Origin: CAZVYJ01 sp964631565
GTDB lineage: Bacteria; Planctomycetota; Phycisphaerae; SM23-33
Direction of reading: 5' to 3'
Length of the DNA: 64,000 nt
Assembly (NCBI GenBank): GCA_964631565.1
Contig: CAZVYJ010000009.1
Location: 1-64,000 of the forward strand
Part shown: piece after piece, positions 15,364-24,065 of the stretch
How the letters are laid out: every line of letters begins with the position of its first letter
Position numbering within the stretch: the stretch's first letter is position 1
The notes under the pieces: model-generated
What the model was told of the DNA's origin: nothing
Databases searched by the model: none
Seen by the model: the letters and a program-made list of their open reading frames with translations, nothing else
Program-made: the position numbers and the translations under genes

Positions 15364-16341
15364 ATGAGAGTACTATCAGGAATACAACCATCGGGCAGGC
15401 TGCACCTGGGCAACTATTTCGGCGCGATCCGGCAGCATCTGAAGCTGCAGGACGACGGGCATTCGTGCTTCTACTTCATCGCCAATTACCACGCCCTGAC
15501 CAGTCTGCAGGACAAGGCCGTCCTTGAAGACCTCACCACGCACGTGGCCATGGTCTATCTCGCCCTCGGCATGGACCCGCAGAAAACCGTTTTCTTCGCG
15601 CAGAGCGACGTGCCTCAGGTGACCGAGCTGTGCTGGATACTTAACACGGTCTGCCCGGTAAGCCTGATGGAAAAAGGCACGAGCTACAAGGATAAGATAG
15701 CCCGCGGCCTGCCGGCCAGCATGGGCCTGTTCGACTACCCGGTGCTGCAGGCGGCTGACATCGTCATATACGACGCCGAGTGCGTGCCCGTGGGCGCCGA
15801 TCAGAAGCAGCACATCGAAATGACACGCGACCTGGCCGCCAAGTTCAACCGCACGTACAACTGCGAGGCGCTCGTGCTGCCGGAACCTTATATTGTTCCG
15901 GAAGTCGCCATCGTGCCGGGCCTCGACGGGCAGAAAATGTCCAAGAGCTACGATAACACAATCGAGCTGATGGCCACCGCCAAGCAGACACAGAAACGGT
16001 GCGCCCAGATAGTCACCGACTCGACCCCGCTTGAAGACCCGAAAAACCCGGACACATGCAACGTCTTCGCCCTGCTGAAGCTTTTCACCACGGACGAAGA
16101 GGCCGCGGACATCGCCGGCAGGTATCGCGCGGGCGGATACGGCTACGGCCACGCGAAGAAGCGGCTGGCCGAGCTTATCAACGAGAAGTTCGCGGCGGCC
16201 CGCGAGCGATACGTCGAACTGGAAAAAGACCCCGACTACGTGAAAGACGTTCTCCGCGACGGCGGCAGCCGGGCTCGCAAAGTGGCCGAGTTGACCATGC
16301 AGCGGGTCCGCGAAGCCTGCGGAATTGTTACGCATAAATGA
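15364..16341 (+). CDS. trpS: Tryptophanyl-tRNA synthetase
   Basis: This class I aminoacyl-tRNA synthetase charges tRNA-Trp. The 325-residue protein starts MRVLSGIQPSGRLHLGNYFGAI, where HLGN is the HIGH signature, and has KMSKS (about residue 198) for ATP binding. The typical TrpRS elements VPVGADQKQHIEMTRDLA and PEVAIVPGLDGQKMSKS are present. The ATG at 15364 gives the canonical N-terminus; an earlier GTG-type start at 15322 would fall on the -35 element. Its last four bases overlap the start of scpA (ATGA), so the two are translationally coupled. Confidence 0.95.
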   Translation: MRVLSGIQPSGRLHLGNYFGAIRQHLKLQDDGHSCFYFIANYHALTSLQDKAVLEDLTTHVAMVYLALGMDPQKTVFFAQSDVPQVTELCWILNTVCPVSLMEKGTSYKDKIARGLPASMGLFDYPVLQAADIVIYDAECVPVGADQKQHIEMTRDLAAKFNRTYNCEALVLPEPYIVPEVAIVPGLDGQKMSKSYDNTIELMATAKQTQKRCAQIVTDSTPLEDPKNPDTCNVFALLKLFTTDEEAADIAGRYRAGGYGYGHAKKRLAELINEKFAAARERYVELEKDPDYVKDVLRDGGSRARKVAELTMQRVREACGIVTHK

Positions 16342-17429
16342 ACGACTACCGCGTTAATCTCGAAATATACAACGGCCCGCTTGACCTGCTGCTGTACCTC
16401 ATCAGGCGGGACGAGGTGGATATCTACGATATTCCCATCGCCCACATAACCGAGCAGTACCTCCACTACGTCGAGATGCTGAAGGAGCTTGACCCGAACA
16501 TCGTTGGCGACTTCCTTGTGCTGGCGGCCACGCTCATGGAGATAAAGACGCGCATGCTCCTGCCGGCCGCCCCCGCCGAGGAAGGCGGCGAAGGCGACGA
16601 GCTGCAGCTCGACCCGCGTGCGGAGCTGGTCCGCCAGCTTCTGGAATACAAGGCGTTCAAGGACGCCGCCGGCGATCTGCATGAAGCAGCCGAAATGCAG
16701 TCGCAGAAATTCCCCCGCCGCCCGGCCGACGTCAAGCTCGACGACGGCACGACCGACCTCGAGGATGTCCAGATATGGGACCTGTTCGACGCGTTCAGCC
16801 GGATAATGGAGGAAATCGGGCAGCGGAAAACGCATCACGAGGTCATATACGACGACACGCCGGTCGAGCTTTACGCCGAAGACCTGCTGGACAGGCTGAA
16901 ACGCGAAGGGCCGATGACGTTCCGCCGCGTTTTCGAGGGACGCGGCAGCCGAAGCGAACTGGTCGGGCTTTTCCTGGCCATGCTGGAGCTTGTGAGGCAG
17001 AAAAAAATATTCGCAACACAGGATGACAACTTCAGTGAGATACATGTACACTTGAACCCGAATCCGCCGGCCGACGATGAGGAAATCATCTCGCACGAGA
17101 TGGACATGCCCTCCGGCGGCGAGCCGGCCGATATAAATGATGCAAGCAGTGAAAACGGCGAAAATGATGAAAAAACGTCGGGACAGTACGTCCCGCAGAC
17201 TCCTGTAAATGACGAAGAGGAAGACAAGAATATGATGGACACGGAAACAGACTTCGCCATGGATATCGATCTGGACGACCAGGAAGAGGAAGAGAACGAC
17301 GACTTCGAGTTTGACGATGACGACGAGGATGAGGAGTTCGACGACGATTTCGATGACGACTTCGACGATGACGATGAAGAATTTGAAGACGATGATGAAG
17401 AAGAGGCCGACTTCGACGAGGAAGAATAG
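16338..17429 (+). CDS. scpA: Segregation and condensation protein A with long acidic tail
   Basis: ScpA is the kleisin subunit of the SMC-ScpAB complex that organises and segregates chromosomes. Residues 1-80 match the N-terminal SMC-neck-binding domain (YNGPLDLLLYLIRRDEVDIYDIPIAHITEQY, MEIKTRMLLP). Residues about 170-240 form the winged helix that binds the other SMC head. ScpA normally ends near residue 250. Here about 110 extra residues follow, and the last 70 are almost all Asp and Glu (DDDDEDEEFDDDFDDDF). The tail could regulate binding of SMC or DNA. No scpB is visible nearby. The gene is coupled to trpS by a 4-bp overlap. Confidence 0.92.
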   Translation: MNDYRVNLEIYNGPLDLLLYLIRRDEVDIYDIPIAHITEQYLHYVEMLKELDPNIVGDFLVLAATLMEIKTRMLLPAAPAEEGGEGDELQLDPRAELVRQLLEYKAFKDAAGDLHEAAEMQSQKFPRRPADVKLDDGTTDLEDVQIWDLFDAFSRIMEEIGQRKTHHEVIYDDTPVELYAEDLLDRLKREGPMTFRRVFEGRGSRSELVGLFLAMLELVRQKKIFATQDDNFSEIHVHLNPNPPADDEEIISHEMDMPSGGEPADINDASSENGENDEKTSGQYVPQTPVNDEEEDKNMMDTETDFAMDIDLDDQEEEENDDFEFDDDDEDEEFDDDFDDDFDDDDEEFEDDDEEEADFDEEE

Positions 17430-17747
17430 CCGATTAGAGCGTATTATGACAGGGTCTGGCGTTATCGGATTGTAGCCCACGGCAGCCAGCCCGTATGGGT
17501 GAGCCGTGGGTATATGGAGCATATCTAATATAAATAAGCCCCGTAAGGGGCGGCACGTGCGTCCACGCCTGCCATAACGATTAACATTTGTGTCGCCCCT
17601 TATGGGGCTGTGTATAAACAGGCGTTTTAAGCCCAGCCCTCACGGGCTGGGCTGATATGTAAGCCTGAAATTACAGGTCAGCGGGCGCCATGGCTTGCTT
17701 GCAAGCCATGTAGTCGCACAACGGTGAATATCCACGGGGAGAAAAAA
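17430..17747. repeat. Cluster of five palindromes in a 318-bp intergenic region
   Basis: No gene is seen. In order there are: TAGCCCACGGC (17473-17483) with GCCGTGGGTA (17503-17512); GCCCC/GGGGC around GTAA (17538-17551); a reversed near-copy, GCCCC/GGGGC around TTAT (17594-17607); AGCCCAGCCC (17630-17639) with GGGCTGGGCT (17644-17653); and a perfect CATGGCTTGC / GCAAGCCATG pair with a 2-bp centre (17689-17710). The second and third read AGCCCCGTAAGGGGCGGCA and, on the other strand, AGCCCCATAAGGGGCGACA. This looks like a mosaic of REP-type repeats; the fourth may also end the scpA transcript. Confidence 0.7.
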
Positions 17748-19451
17748 ATGAAACGGACGCCGATAGCTGCAGCCGCCCTGCTGGCGTGCATAGCTGCATA
17801 CAGTTTTCACGCAACCTTTGCCGACGAGCCGGCCGCCACAAAACCGGACGGAGAAAACGCGGAAAAACCTAACAAGTTCGGCATCACCGTCTCGAAAGAA
17901 ACCACGTTCATCACCGAGCCTCTCAACGCCGACGGCACGGTGGACTATGTCGCAGCCGCCAATAACATGCTCTCGAAGGGCGTAACGAAGGACAACAACG
18001 CGGCCGTTCTGATAATCAAGGCCTTCGGCCCGAAGTTTTTCAGAGACGAAGACCCCGCCCCCATACTGAAAGTACTCGACATAACGCTGCCGGAAGACAA
18101 AGACGGCGTTCAGTACTATCATAATTACCTGGAATACGCCAGTTTGGCATTTTCAGACAATGAATATAAGGCAAAAATGGAGTTTCAGAAAAACATGGGG
18201 GATGCAGAACTGGCGACAGAACAGCAGAAACCTCTGACCAAAGACCAGCGGCGGTGCGCGAAAGACTGGCTACAGTCAAATGCCATGCCCCTGCAGCAAC
18301 TGACGGAGGCTTCCAGCCGCCCGCAGTTTTACATTCCCTTCATACCGGAAAAAGATCCTGGCGGCGACACTGCCGTTTTTCTGAATACAAGCTATTTGGC
18401 CAACATGAGGCTGATCGCCAATACATTTCGCATGCGGGCTCTTCTGCTGGCAGACGAAGGCGAGATCGACGCGGCCATAAGAGACACATGTACAATCGCC
18501 CGCCTAGGAAACCTTGTGTCCAAGAAAAATCTGATGATTGACCGCATAGTCGGAATCTCGATTAATGTCATGGCACACAAAACGGCCGGCTATATCGCAT
18601 CGCATTGCAATCTGACCGCCGAAGAGGCAAAAAAATGCCTTACCGAATTTCAAAAAGTTCCATCTTTACCTCCCATAACAAAGATTTTCGAATCAAACGA
18701 ACGGTTCTTCGCACTCAGCTTCTGGCAGTCCTCAGCGAGATTCAGTCTGGATGAGGTTACGCTGTCTTATGCATACCCTGAAGAAGACAAAAAAATCAAA
18801 GTACCTGATGTTCAGCTCAACTGGGACATGCTGCTGAAAATGGAAAACGACTATTTTGATAAACTCGCCGAAGCCGCATCGGCAAAGACATTCAGAGAAC
18901 AATACGAGAATCTCAGAAAACTGGACGGCGGCGACGAAAAGGACGATGTCATTCTAAATCCCGACGAATTCGGCGGGACAAGAGGCAAACTGAAGAAACT
19001 TATCGAAGAAATAGGCACGGATGACTGTGATAAACTGACACTAGCTATCTGGAATTTTTCCCATAAAGATTTCATTCCGACACACCGATTTTTTGCTCTC
19101 GATGCCAGGCAAACTGCAATGCGCCATCTGGCCGAAGTAGCTTTCGCGATGGCGGCTTACAAGGCGGAGAAAGGCGAGTACCCTCAGAAGCTTGCTGACC
19201 TGGCGCCGGATTATCTGAAAACCGTCCCCAACGACATCTACACAGATAAACCTCTTATATACAGACTCGCAGATGATGGCTACGTGTTGTACAGCGTCGG
19301 CGAGGACATGAAAGACGACGGCGGCGACGAAGGGGACGATTCAGTCGAGAAAAGTCTGCTGGTCCGCGTCGGCGAAAAACCAAAAGAGGACGAATCTGTC
19401 CCGTCGCCCCAGCCTGGTCCTAATCCGCCGGCTGTTCTTCCGGGACTATAA
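17748..19451 (+). CDS. Exported protein of unknown function with pseudopilin-like C-terminus
   Basis: The 567-residue protein starts MKRTPIAAAALLACIAAYSFHATFADEP, a Sec signal peptide cleaved near residue 28. The body is mostly alpha-helical. Near the C-terminus (about 455-530) is the sequence AFAMAAYKAEKGEYPQKLADLAPDYLKTVPNDIYTDKPLIYRL. This resembles the globular end of type II secretion GspG-like proteins, seen in many planctomycete exported proteins. The tail is acidic and ends in a Pro-rich segment. The ATG at 17748 with GGGGAGAAA upstream is preferred over GTG 17724. The 3' end overlaps the convergent next gene by 32 bp. No function can be assigned. Confidence 0.7.
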   Translation: MKRTPIAAAALLACIAAYSFHATFADEPAATKPDGENAEKPNKFGITVSKETTFITEPLNADGTVDYVAAANNMLSKGVTKDNNAAVLIIKAFGPKFFRDEDPAPILKVLDITLPEDKDGVQYYHNYLEYASLAFSDNEYKAKMEFQKNMGDAELATEQQKPLTKDQRRCAKDWLQSNAMPLQQLTEASSRPQFYIPFIPEKDPGGDTAVFLNTSYLANMRLIANTFRMRALLLADEGEIDAAIRDTCTIARLGNLVSKKNLMIDRIVGISINVMAHKTAGYIASHCNLTAEEAKKCLTEFQKVPSLPPITKIFESNERFFALSFWQSSARFSLDEVTLSYAYPEEDKKIKVPDVQLNWDMLLKMENDYFDKLAEAASAKTFREQYENLRKLDGGDEKDDVILNPDEFGGTRGKLKKLIEEIGTDDCDKLTLAIWNFSHKDFIPTHRFFALDARQTAMRHLAEVAFAMAAYKAEKGEYPQKLADLAPDYLKTVPNDIYTDKPLIYRLADDGYVLYSVGEDMKDDGGDEGDDSVEKSLLVRVGEKPKEDESVPSPQPGPNPPAVLPGL

Positions 19452-20340
19452 GCCGGTCGTCGTCGGTTTCCGGTTCTTCTTTTTTCGCCGTAACGCCGAG
19501 GATGAACGGTTTTGTGTCCAGCTTGGGTTCTGTCCCAGCCGGGCGGCCGCACGCAGGGTCGGCCTTGTCGGGAATCTCAAACTTCACCGGCTCCGATTTG
19601 CCCTCCGGCGAAATGTAAACGCTCAGCTGCGGGTAATACTCCACGGAAATCTTCCGCCAGTCGTCCAGTTTCATCCGCTCGCGGCGGAGCACGTGTTCCT
19701 GGTTGGCGACGCGTTGCCAGCCGCCAGAGTCGAACTCGAAATACCACAGCTCAATCCGCCAGATTATTTCATCCGGTTTCTGGCCGTAGAACTGCCGCCG
19801 GCGGATGCCCTCGACGAGCATCGTCGCCCGCCGGCCGTGGCCCTGTATGTAAATCGGCCGGCGGATATCCAGAAAATCGTCCAGGTCGGCGACGTATTTT
19901 TCAAGCTGCTTCGCGTCGTCCTCGCTGAAGTCGTGCGTCTGCTCAGCCGGCAGTTTTAGCTGCTCGCGGCGTTTGGCGGCCATCCGAAGCAGGCGGGCGT
20001 CGGTGAATTCCAGGTCTATCCCCTCTATCGCCCTGCCGTCGGCGGTTTCGATGCAGACATCATACGTCGCGTCGCCGGCCAGCGCCTTGAACGCAAACGC
20101 CCCGGTTTTCGCGTCGAACGAATCGGGCTTGAATGTTTCGCCCGTCGCCCGCGAGACGAGCCGGACGCTTTCAGCCTTGACCTTGTCAGCCGGGCTTATG
20201 GCGCCTGTAACGTCGCCGCTTTGCGGCTTGGGCAGTGGAGGCGGATCTTCGGCCAGTTCGCCCGCGGCCAGCCACGCCGCAAGCACGCAAATCGGAAGCG
20301 TTACAACGACGGCGGTCCTGATTTTCGCAGCAATTCGCAT
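19420..20340 (-). CDS. Exported hypothetical protein, single N-terminal membrane segment
   Basis: The 306-residue protein begins with a signal peptide or anchor (about 6-28, TAVVVTLPICVLAAWLAAGEL). A beta-sandwich-like segment follows (KAESVRLVSRATGETFKPDSFDAKTGAFAFKAL), resembling carboxypeptidase-regulatory or CNA-B-type domains. The C-terminal half is charged with conserved tryptophans (IIWRIELWYFEFDSGGWQRV). I do not recognise the family. The ATG at 20340 or the GTG at 20346 could be the start. Its last 32 bp overlap the end of the convergent gene at 17748-19451, which has a similar exported, acidic character. Confidence 0.65.
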   Translation of the reverse strand: MRIAAKIRTAVVVTLPICVLAAWLAAGELAEDPPPLPKPQSGDVTGAISPADKVKAESVRLVSRATGETFKPDSFDAKTGAFAFKALAGDATYDVCIETADGRAIEGIDLEFTDARLLRMAAKRREQLKLPAEQTHDFSEDDAKQLEKYVADLDDFLDIRRPIYIQGHGRRATMLVEGIRRRQFYGQKPDEIIWRIELWYFEFDSGGWQRVANQEHVLRRERMKLDDWRKISVEYYPQLSVYISPEGKSEPVKFEIPDKADPACGRPAGTEPKLDTKPFILGVTAKKEEPETDDDRLIVPEEQPAD

Positions 20341-20374
20341 GGACACAATCGCCTGATATTAATTGTTTATGCGC

Positions 20375-20445
20375 GGCGGCCTTCCCAGGCTGTCGCGCCG
20401 ATTGCAGTCGCTTAAACATATCCATGGCGGCATGGGAAGGCCGCC
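20375..20445. repeat. 13-bp inverted repeat with competing inner hairpin
   Basis: GGCGGCCTTCCCA (20375-20387) is perfectly complementary to TGGGAAGGCCGCC (20433-20445). The right arm can instead fold locally: CATGGCGGC (20423-20431) pairs with GCCGCCATG (20440-20448). The two structures share bases and exclude each other. Confidence 0.7.
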
Positions 20446-20560
20446 ATGCAAATGCGCAGGCTGTATTTTCGGGTCAAACCCGGCGGCGTCTTGCATTAAA
20501 CACGCCAGTCATTATACTCTGGACGTTTCGTATTAGCATCTTTTCGGAAATGTTCTCCTT

Positions 20561-20629
20561 GCTGGCCGCGAGCGGGAGCGGGAATCTTGGGTTGATTTTA
20601 TTTACCGCTCACTGCCGTTCGCGGCTAGT
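20561..20629. repeat. REP-like palindromic element ending in CTAGT
   Basis: An imperfect inverted repeat pairs GCTGGCCGCGAGCGGGAGCGG (20561-20581) with the segment 20605-20629 that ends GTTCGCGGCTAGT. Read on the minus strand it begins ACTAGCCGCGAACGGCAGTG, encloses an AT-rich loop and has the same plan as the element at 47797-47871. Confidence 0.6.
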
Positions 20630-20682
20630 TTAGTTGCCGCACAAAATACGAAAATGCCGCAGTGTACGTTTAAGAAACGAAT

Positions 20683-23064
20683 ATGATCGGCTCGAAGTAC
20701 TCAAATACATTGTTGGTCTGCCTCATGGCGGTTGTCGTCAGCCTGTCGGCTTTTTCGAGCTTGTCGTCCGCCCAGGAATCGCCCATCAGCATGTCGCTGT
20801 CCAAGGGCGGGTTCACGCTCTACGCCAGGAAAAACACGTGGCGGCAGCAGAGCGTCGCGGTAACCAACATAACCGGCTCGCCCCGCGATCTGACCGTCGT
20901 ATACGCCACCAGCGACCCGAAAAAAGGCGAGGCCCGCTTCACCCGGACAGTCACGGTTCCGCCCCACTGCACAAGAAGCGTCGATCTGTTCGTGCACATG
21001 ACGGAGCTTGAGCAGATCGGCAAAAAGATCGGACGCTTCGACGCCGCCGGCGTGGCGTTCAAGCTGTTCGACGCTGAAACCGGCGAACAATTGAACTTCG
21101 GCAACGACATGGCATCCATCGTGCCGGACGATAATATGCTCATCGCGTTCATCACGGATTCATCGGACGAAAACGAGGTCCGGACCTATCTGACCGACAT
21201 GAAAGACCAGCCGCTCGGCGAAGTCTGCGTCATCGATCCGCAGCTTGCGACCTATCCCGACCGCTGGTTCGGGTACGACATGACCGACATCGTCATTGTC
21301 GGCGGCCAGGATTTCTGCAAGCTGCGCCCCTCGCAGGTGCAGGCCGTCCTCGACTGGACCAGCCGCGGCGGCGTGCTGGTTCTTCGCGGCAGCGCAGCGA
21401 TGCTGGATGTGCTTGACGGCCCCTTAGGGGAGGCTGCGGGCGTCGAGACGGTCGGCTTCCATCGCACGATTTCGCTGGATGTCAGCGAGTCGTCCGGCCT
21501 GCATGTTGCGAAGGTAACACTGCCGCAAGCCCTTGAAATGGTCGAAATCGTCCCCAACGGAGCCGATGTGCTTTACACCGCAAACGGCCTGCCGCTGCTT
21601 ACAAGGCATCGTTACGGCCAGGGATGGGTGTTCGCGCTCGCGACGCCGGCGGCGGGACTTCAGGACGAAAAACTACAGCAGATATGGAAAGTCGTATACG
21701 CAGCCAGGAATACGCTGCCCACAGTCGATGACACAGAGTTCGCATCACCGACACTGACCGCCCTTGAGCAGATTGCCGGGCGGAAAGCCCCGCCTCGCAG
21801 CGTTCCGATGGCGATGCTGCTCGTGCTGGCGGCGGCGACCGTGCTGGCCGGGTTCCTCCTTCGCCGCAAGCACGGCGAATGGCTGTGGGCTGCACTTGCG
21901 CCGGCGGCCGTGATTATCGGCATAGTTCTGTACGTCATGGGAGTGCAGCAGACCGACCCGCCGCGGCTGTCATATGTCGGCGTCATCTCCGCACTGGACG
22001 GGGATAAAGTTTCCGTCAAGGGCGCGTTCGCATACTACAGCGGTCCGGACAGCCGAGATATGAACTTCGTCGCGGGCAATGAGCTGACCCTCATCGAAGA
22101 CGCCTCGGGCGGACAGATAGGTACGCTCACACTGACCCGCACGCAATGCGGGGCGCAGCTTTCGCTGCCTGACGTGCCGCTGCCGCCCAACAGCATCAGG
22201 ACTTTCCTGCTGGACGGAATCGCGACGATGCCGCCCGTGCGGGCGTCGTTCACATTCGGGCCGGACGGAGCCGTCGGCACGATAACGAACAACACCGGCG
22301 TCGACGTCCAGGACGCCGTGTTATACATCCGCCGCCGCAGCTACAAGGTGGGCGACCTGCCGGCCGGCAAAACGACATCCGTCACGCTCGCGACATCCGA
22401 CCTGCTCGGCGACGGCAACTTCACAGGCAGTCTCACGCCGAGCACCGGCGACAAGCTCCGGAACGCGATGCTGCATGCAATGACCTTCGGCAGGAGAAAT
22501 CTTCGCAGACACGACGACAGGCCGCTGCTTATCGCTCACGCGGCGATAATGCCTCTCGACCCGCTGCCGGGCGACGGGCTGACGCGACAGGGCTGGTCCG
22601 TGCTCATCTGGCCGGTTGAAATATCGTCCCCACCGGCAGGCACGCAGATAATCATGCCGTCAGGTTTCATAGAGACACGTATAATCGCCCCGAATGCATA
22701 TAACGAACTGGACAACACTTTCACCGGCACTTACCGCCCCACCGAGGTGCTGCTGCTCGTGGGCAGGCCGGAAATAACATACAACCTCTCCGGCGCCGCG
22801 TTGAAACTGGCCATCGGCATAAACGCCCCGACCTGCCGCATGACAGTCGCCGGCAAAAGCGGAGATGAATACACCGAAATCAAGTCCTTCACAGGCCCGG
22901 TCGGTCTGCTGGGCGAAATAGAAATCCCGGACGCCGAGAGGTTCCTCAACGCCGACGGACAATACGAGATATCGATTAAAATCGAGAAACCGGCCGGGCC
23001 GGAAGACCTGACGCTGTGGCAGTTCAGAAGCATAGACGTCTCGCTGGAAGGAAAAACCAGGTGA
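20683..23064 (+). CDS. Membrane-anchored protein with GATase-like domain, ABC-exporter partner
   Basis: The 793-residue protein has a signal peptide (to about residue 30), a beta-sandwich, then a Rossmann-like region resembling a class I glutamine-amidotransferase fold (about 155-290, DIVIVGGQDFCKLRPSQVQAVLDWTSRGGVLVLRG). Two membrane segments follow (about 373-395 and 400-421). The second half is again beta-rich and probably extracytoplasmic. Similar membrane proteins with a GATase-like domain sit beside ABC-2 exporters, as in Gld-type systems. Function is not known. The next gene overlaps its stop codon (GTGA), so it heads a four-gene operon with an ATPase, a permease and a HEAT protein. 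Confidence 0.7.
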   Translation: MIGSKYSNTLLVCLMAVVVSLSAFSSLSSAQESPISMSLSKGGFTLYARKNTWRQQSVAVTNITGSPRDLTVVYATSDPKKGEARFTRTVTVPPHCTRSVDLFVHMTELEQIGKKIGRFDAAGVAFKLFDAETGEQLNFGNDMASIVPDDNMLIAFITDSSDENEVRTYLTDMKDQPLGEVCVIDPQLATYPDRWFGYDMTDIVIVGGQDFCKLRPSQVQAVLDWTSRGGVLVLRGSAAMLDVLDGPLGEAAGVETVGFHRTISLDVSESSGLHVAKVTLPQALEMVEIVPNGADVLYTANGLPLLTRHRYGQGWVFALATPAAGLQDEKLQQIWKVVYAARNTLPTVDDTEFASPTLTALEQIAGRKAPPRSVPMAMLLVLAAATVLAGFLLRRKHGEWLWAALAPAAVIIGIVLYVMGVQQTDPPRLSYVGVISALDGDKVSVKGAFAYYSGPDSRDMNFVAGNELTLIEDASGGQIGTLTLTRTQCGAQLSLPDVPLPPNSIRTFLLDGIATMPPVRASFTFGPDGAVGTITNNTGVDVQDAVLYIRRRSYKVGDLPAGKTTSVTLATSDLLGDGNFTGSLTPSTGDKLRNAMLHAMTFGRRNLRRHDDRPLLIAHAAIMPLDPLPGDGLTRQGWSVLIWPVEISSPPAGTQIIMPSGFIETRIIAPNAYNELDNTFTGTYRPTEVLLLVGRPEITYNLSGAALKLAIGINAPTCRMTVAGKSGDEYTEIKSFTGPVGLLGEIEIPDAERFLNADGQYEISIKIEKPAGPEDLTLWQFRSIDVSLEGKTR

Positions 23065-24065
23065 CAGAAAAAAACGACATCATTGTTAACTGCGAGGGCC
23101 TGACGAAAACCTACGAAGAGCTGACGGCGCTGAACAATCTGACGCTCCAGATCCGCCGCGGGCAGATATTCGGCTATATCGGGCACAACGGCGCCGGCAA
23201 GACCACGACCATCCGCATACTGGCGGGCCTGCTGAAGGCCTCCAGCGGAAAGGCGACGATAGCTGGCGTTGATGTTGAGAGCGGCCGCGACGAGCTCAAG
23301 CAGGTAGTCGGATATATGCCGGACAGCTTCGGCGTCTACGATCAGATGCGCGTCTGGGAATACCTGGACTTTTTCGGAGCCGCATTCCGCATCCCTCGCA
23401 AGCAGCGGCGAGAGAGAATCGACCATGTGCTGAACATCACCGACGCCGAATACATGCGCGACCGCTTCGTCGACACGCTGTCGAAGGGCATGAAGCAGCG
23501 GGTCGGAATCGCCAGGACGCTCATTCACGACCCGGAGGTGCTGCTGCTCGACGAGCCCGCCAACGGCCTGGACCCGCGGGCCAGAATCCAGATGCGGCAA
23601 CTTCTCCGCAAGCTCGCCGATTCGGGCAAGACGCTGCTTGTAAGCTCGCACATACTTCCGGAACTGGCGGCCGTCTGCGACGCCATCGGCATCATCCACC
23701 AGGGCAACCTGCGAACGTACGGGCCGATACAGAAAGTCCTCAGCGAAATACAGCGCGACCGGCTGATGGAAGCGAAACTGCTCAGCGGCGCCGACGCCGT
23801 CGCAAAACATATCGGGACGAACCAGCACTGCAAGAACATCGACACGTCCGACATCGCCGAGGGCGTCGTCCGCTTCCGTTTCAGCGGCGACGACGGCGAA
23901 TTGTCGGCTCTGCTGGGCGGGCTGATTTCAAAAGGCGTCAAGGTTGTCACGTGGCGTGAAGTGCCGCTGAGCCTCGAAGACGCATATATGGCCGTCAGCG
24001 GCATAAGCTCCGAGGTTCCAGGAGAAGCCGAAGAAAACTCCGACGAAAACAAAAAGAATGATTAG
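23061..24065 (+). CDS. ABC transporter ATP-binding protein (ABC-2 exporter type)
   Basis: The 334-residue cytoplasmic ATPase has Walker A GHNGAGKTT (about 37-45), signature LSKGMKQRVG, Walker B VLLLDEPANGLD and the switch histidine in SSH. The Q-loop region reads GYMPDSFGVYDQM. This is the NatA/CcmA-like subfamily that drives ABC-2 permeases. A C-terminal domain of about 90 residues follows, as in DrrA/Gld-type proteins. The start is GTG 23061, overlapping the stop of the upstream gene; the longer frame from 23016 lies inside that gene. It overlaps the downstream permease by 8 bp. Confidence 0.93.
   Translation: MTEKNDIIVNCEGLTKTYEELTALNNLTLQIRRGQIFGYIGHNGAGKTTTIRILAGLLKASSGKATIAGVDVESGRDELKQVVGYMPDSFGVYDQMRVWEYLDFFGAAFRIPRKQRRERIDHVLNITDAEYMRDRFVDTLSKGMKQRVGIARTLIHDPEVLLLDEPANGLDPRARIQMRQLLRKLADSGKTLLVSSHILPELAAVCDAIGIIHQGNLRTYGPIQKVLSEIQRDRLMEAKLLSGADAVAKHIGTNQHCKNIDTSDIAEGVVRFRFSGDDGELSALLGGLISKGVKVVTWREVPLSLEDAYMAVSGISSEVPGEAEENSDENKKND

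Larger units (their letters stand above)
20341..20682. other. Intergenic region between divergent genes with two palindromic elements
   Basis: This 342-bp gap has no gene. It contains the long inverted repeat at 20375-20445 and a REP-like element at 20561-20629, both listed separately. I found no clear promoter pair for the ABC operon that begins at 20683, and only a weak AAGAAACG ribosome-binding site. Confidence 0.5.
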
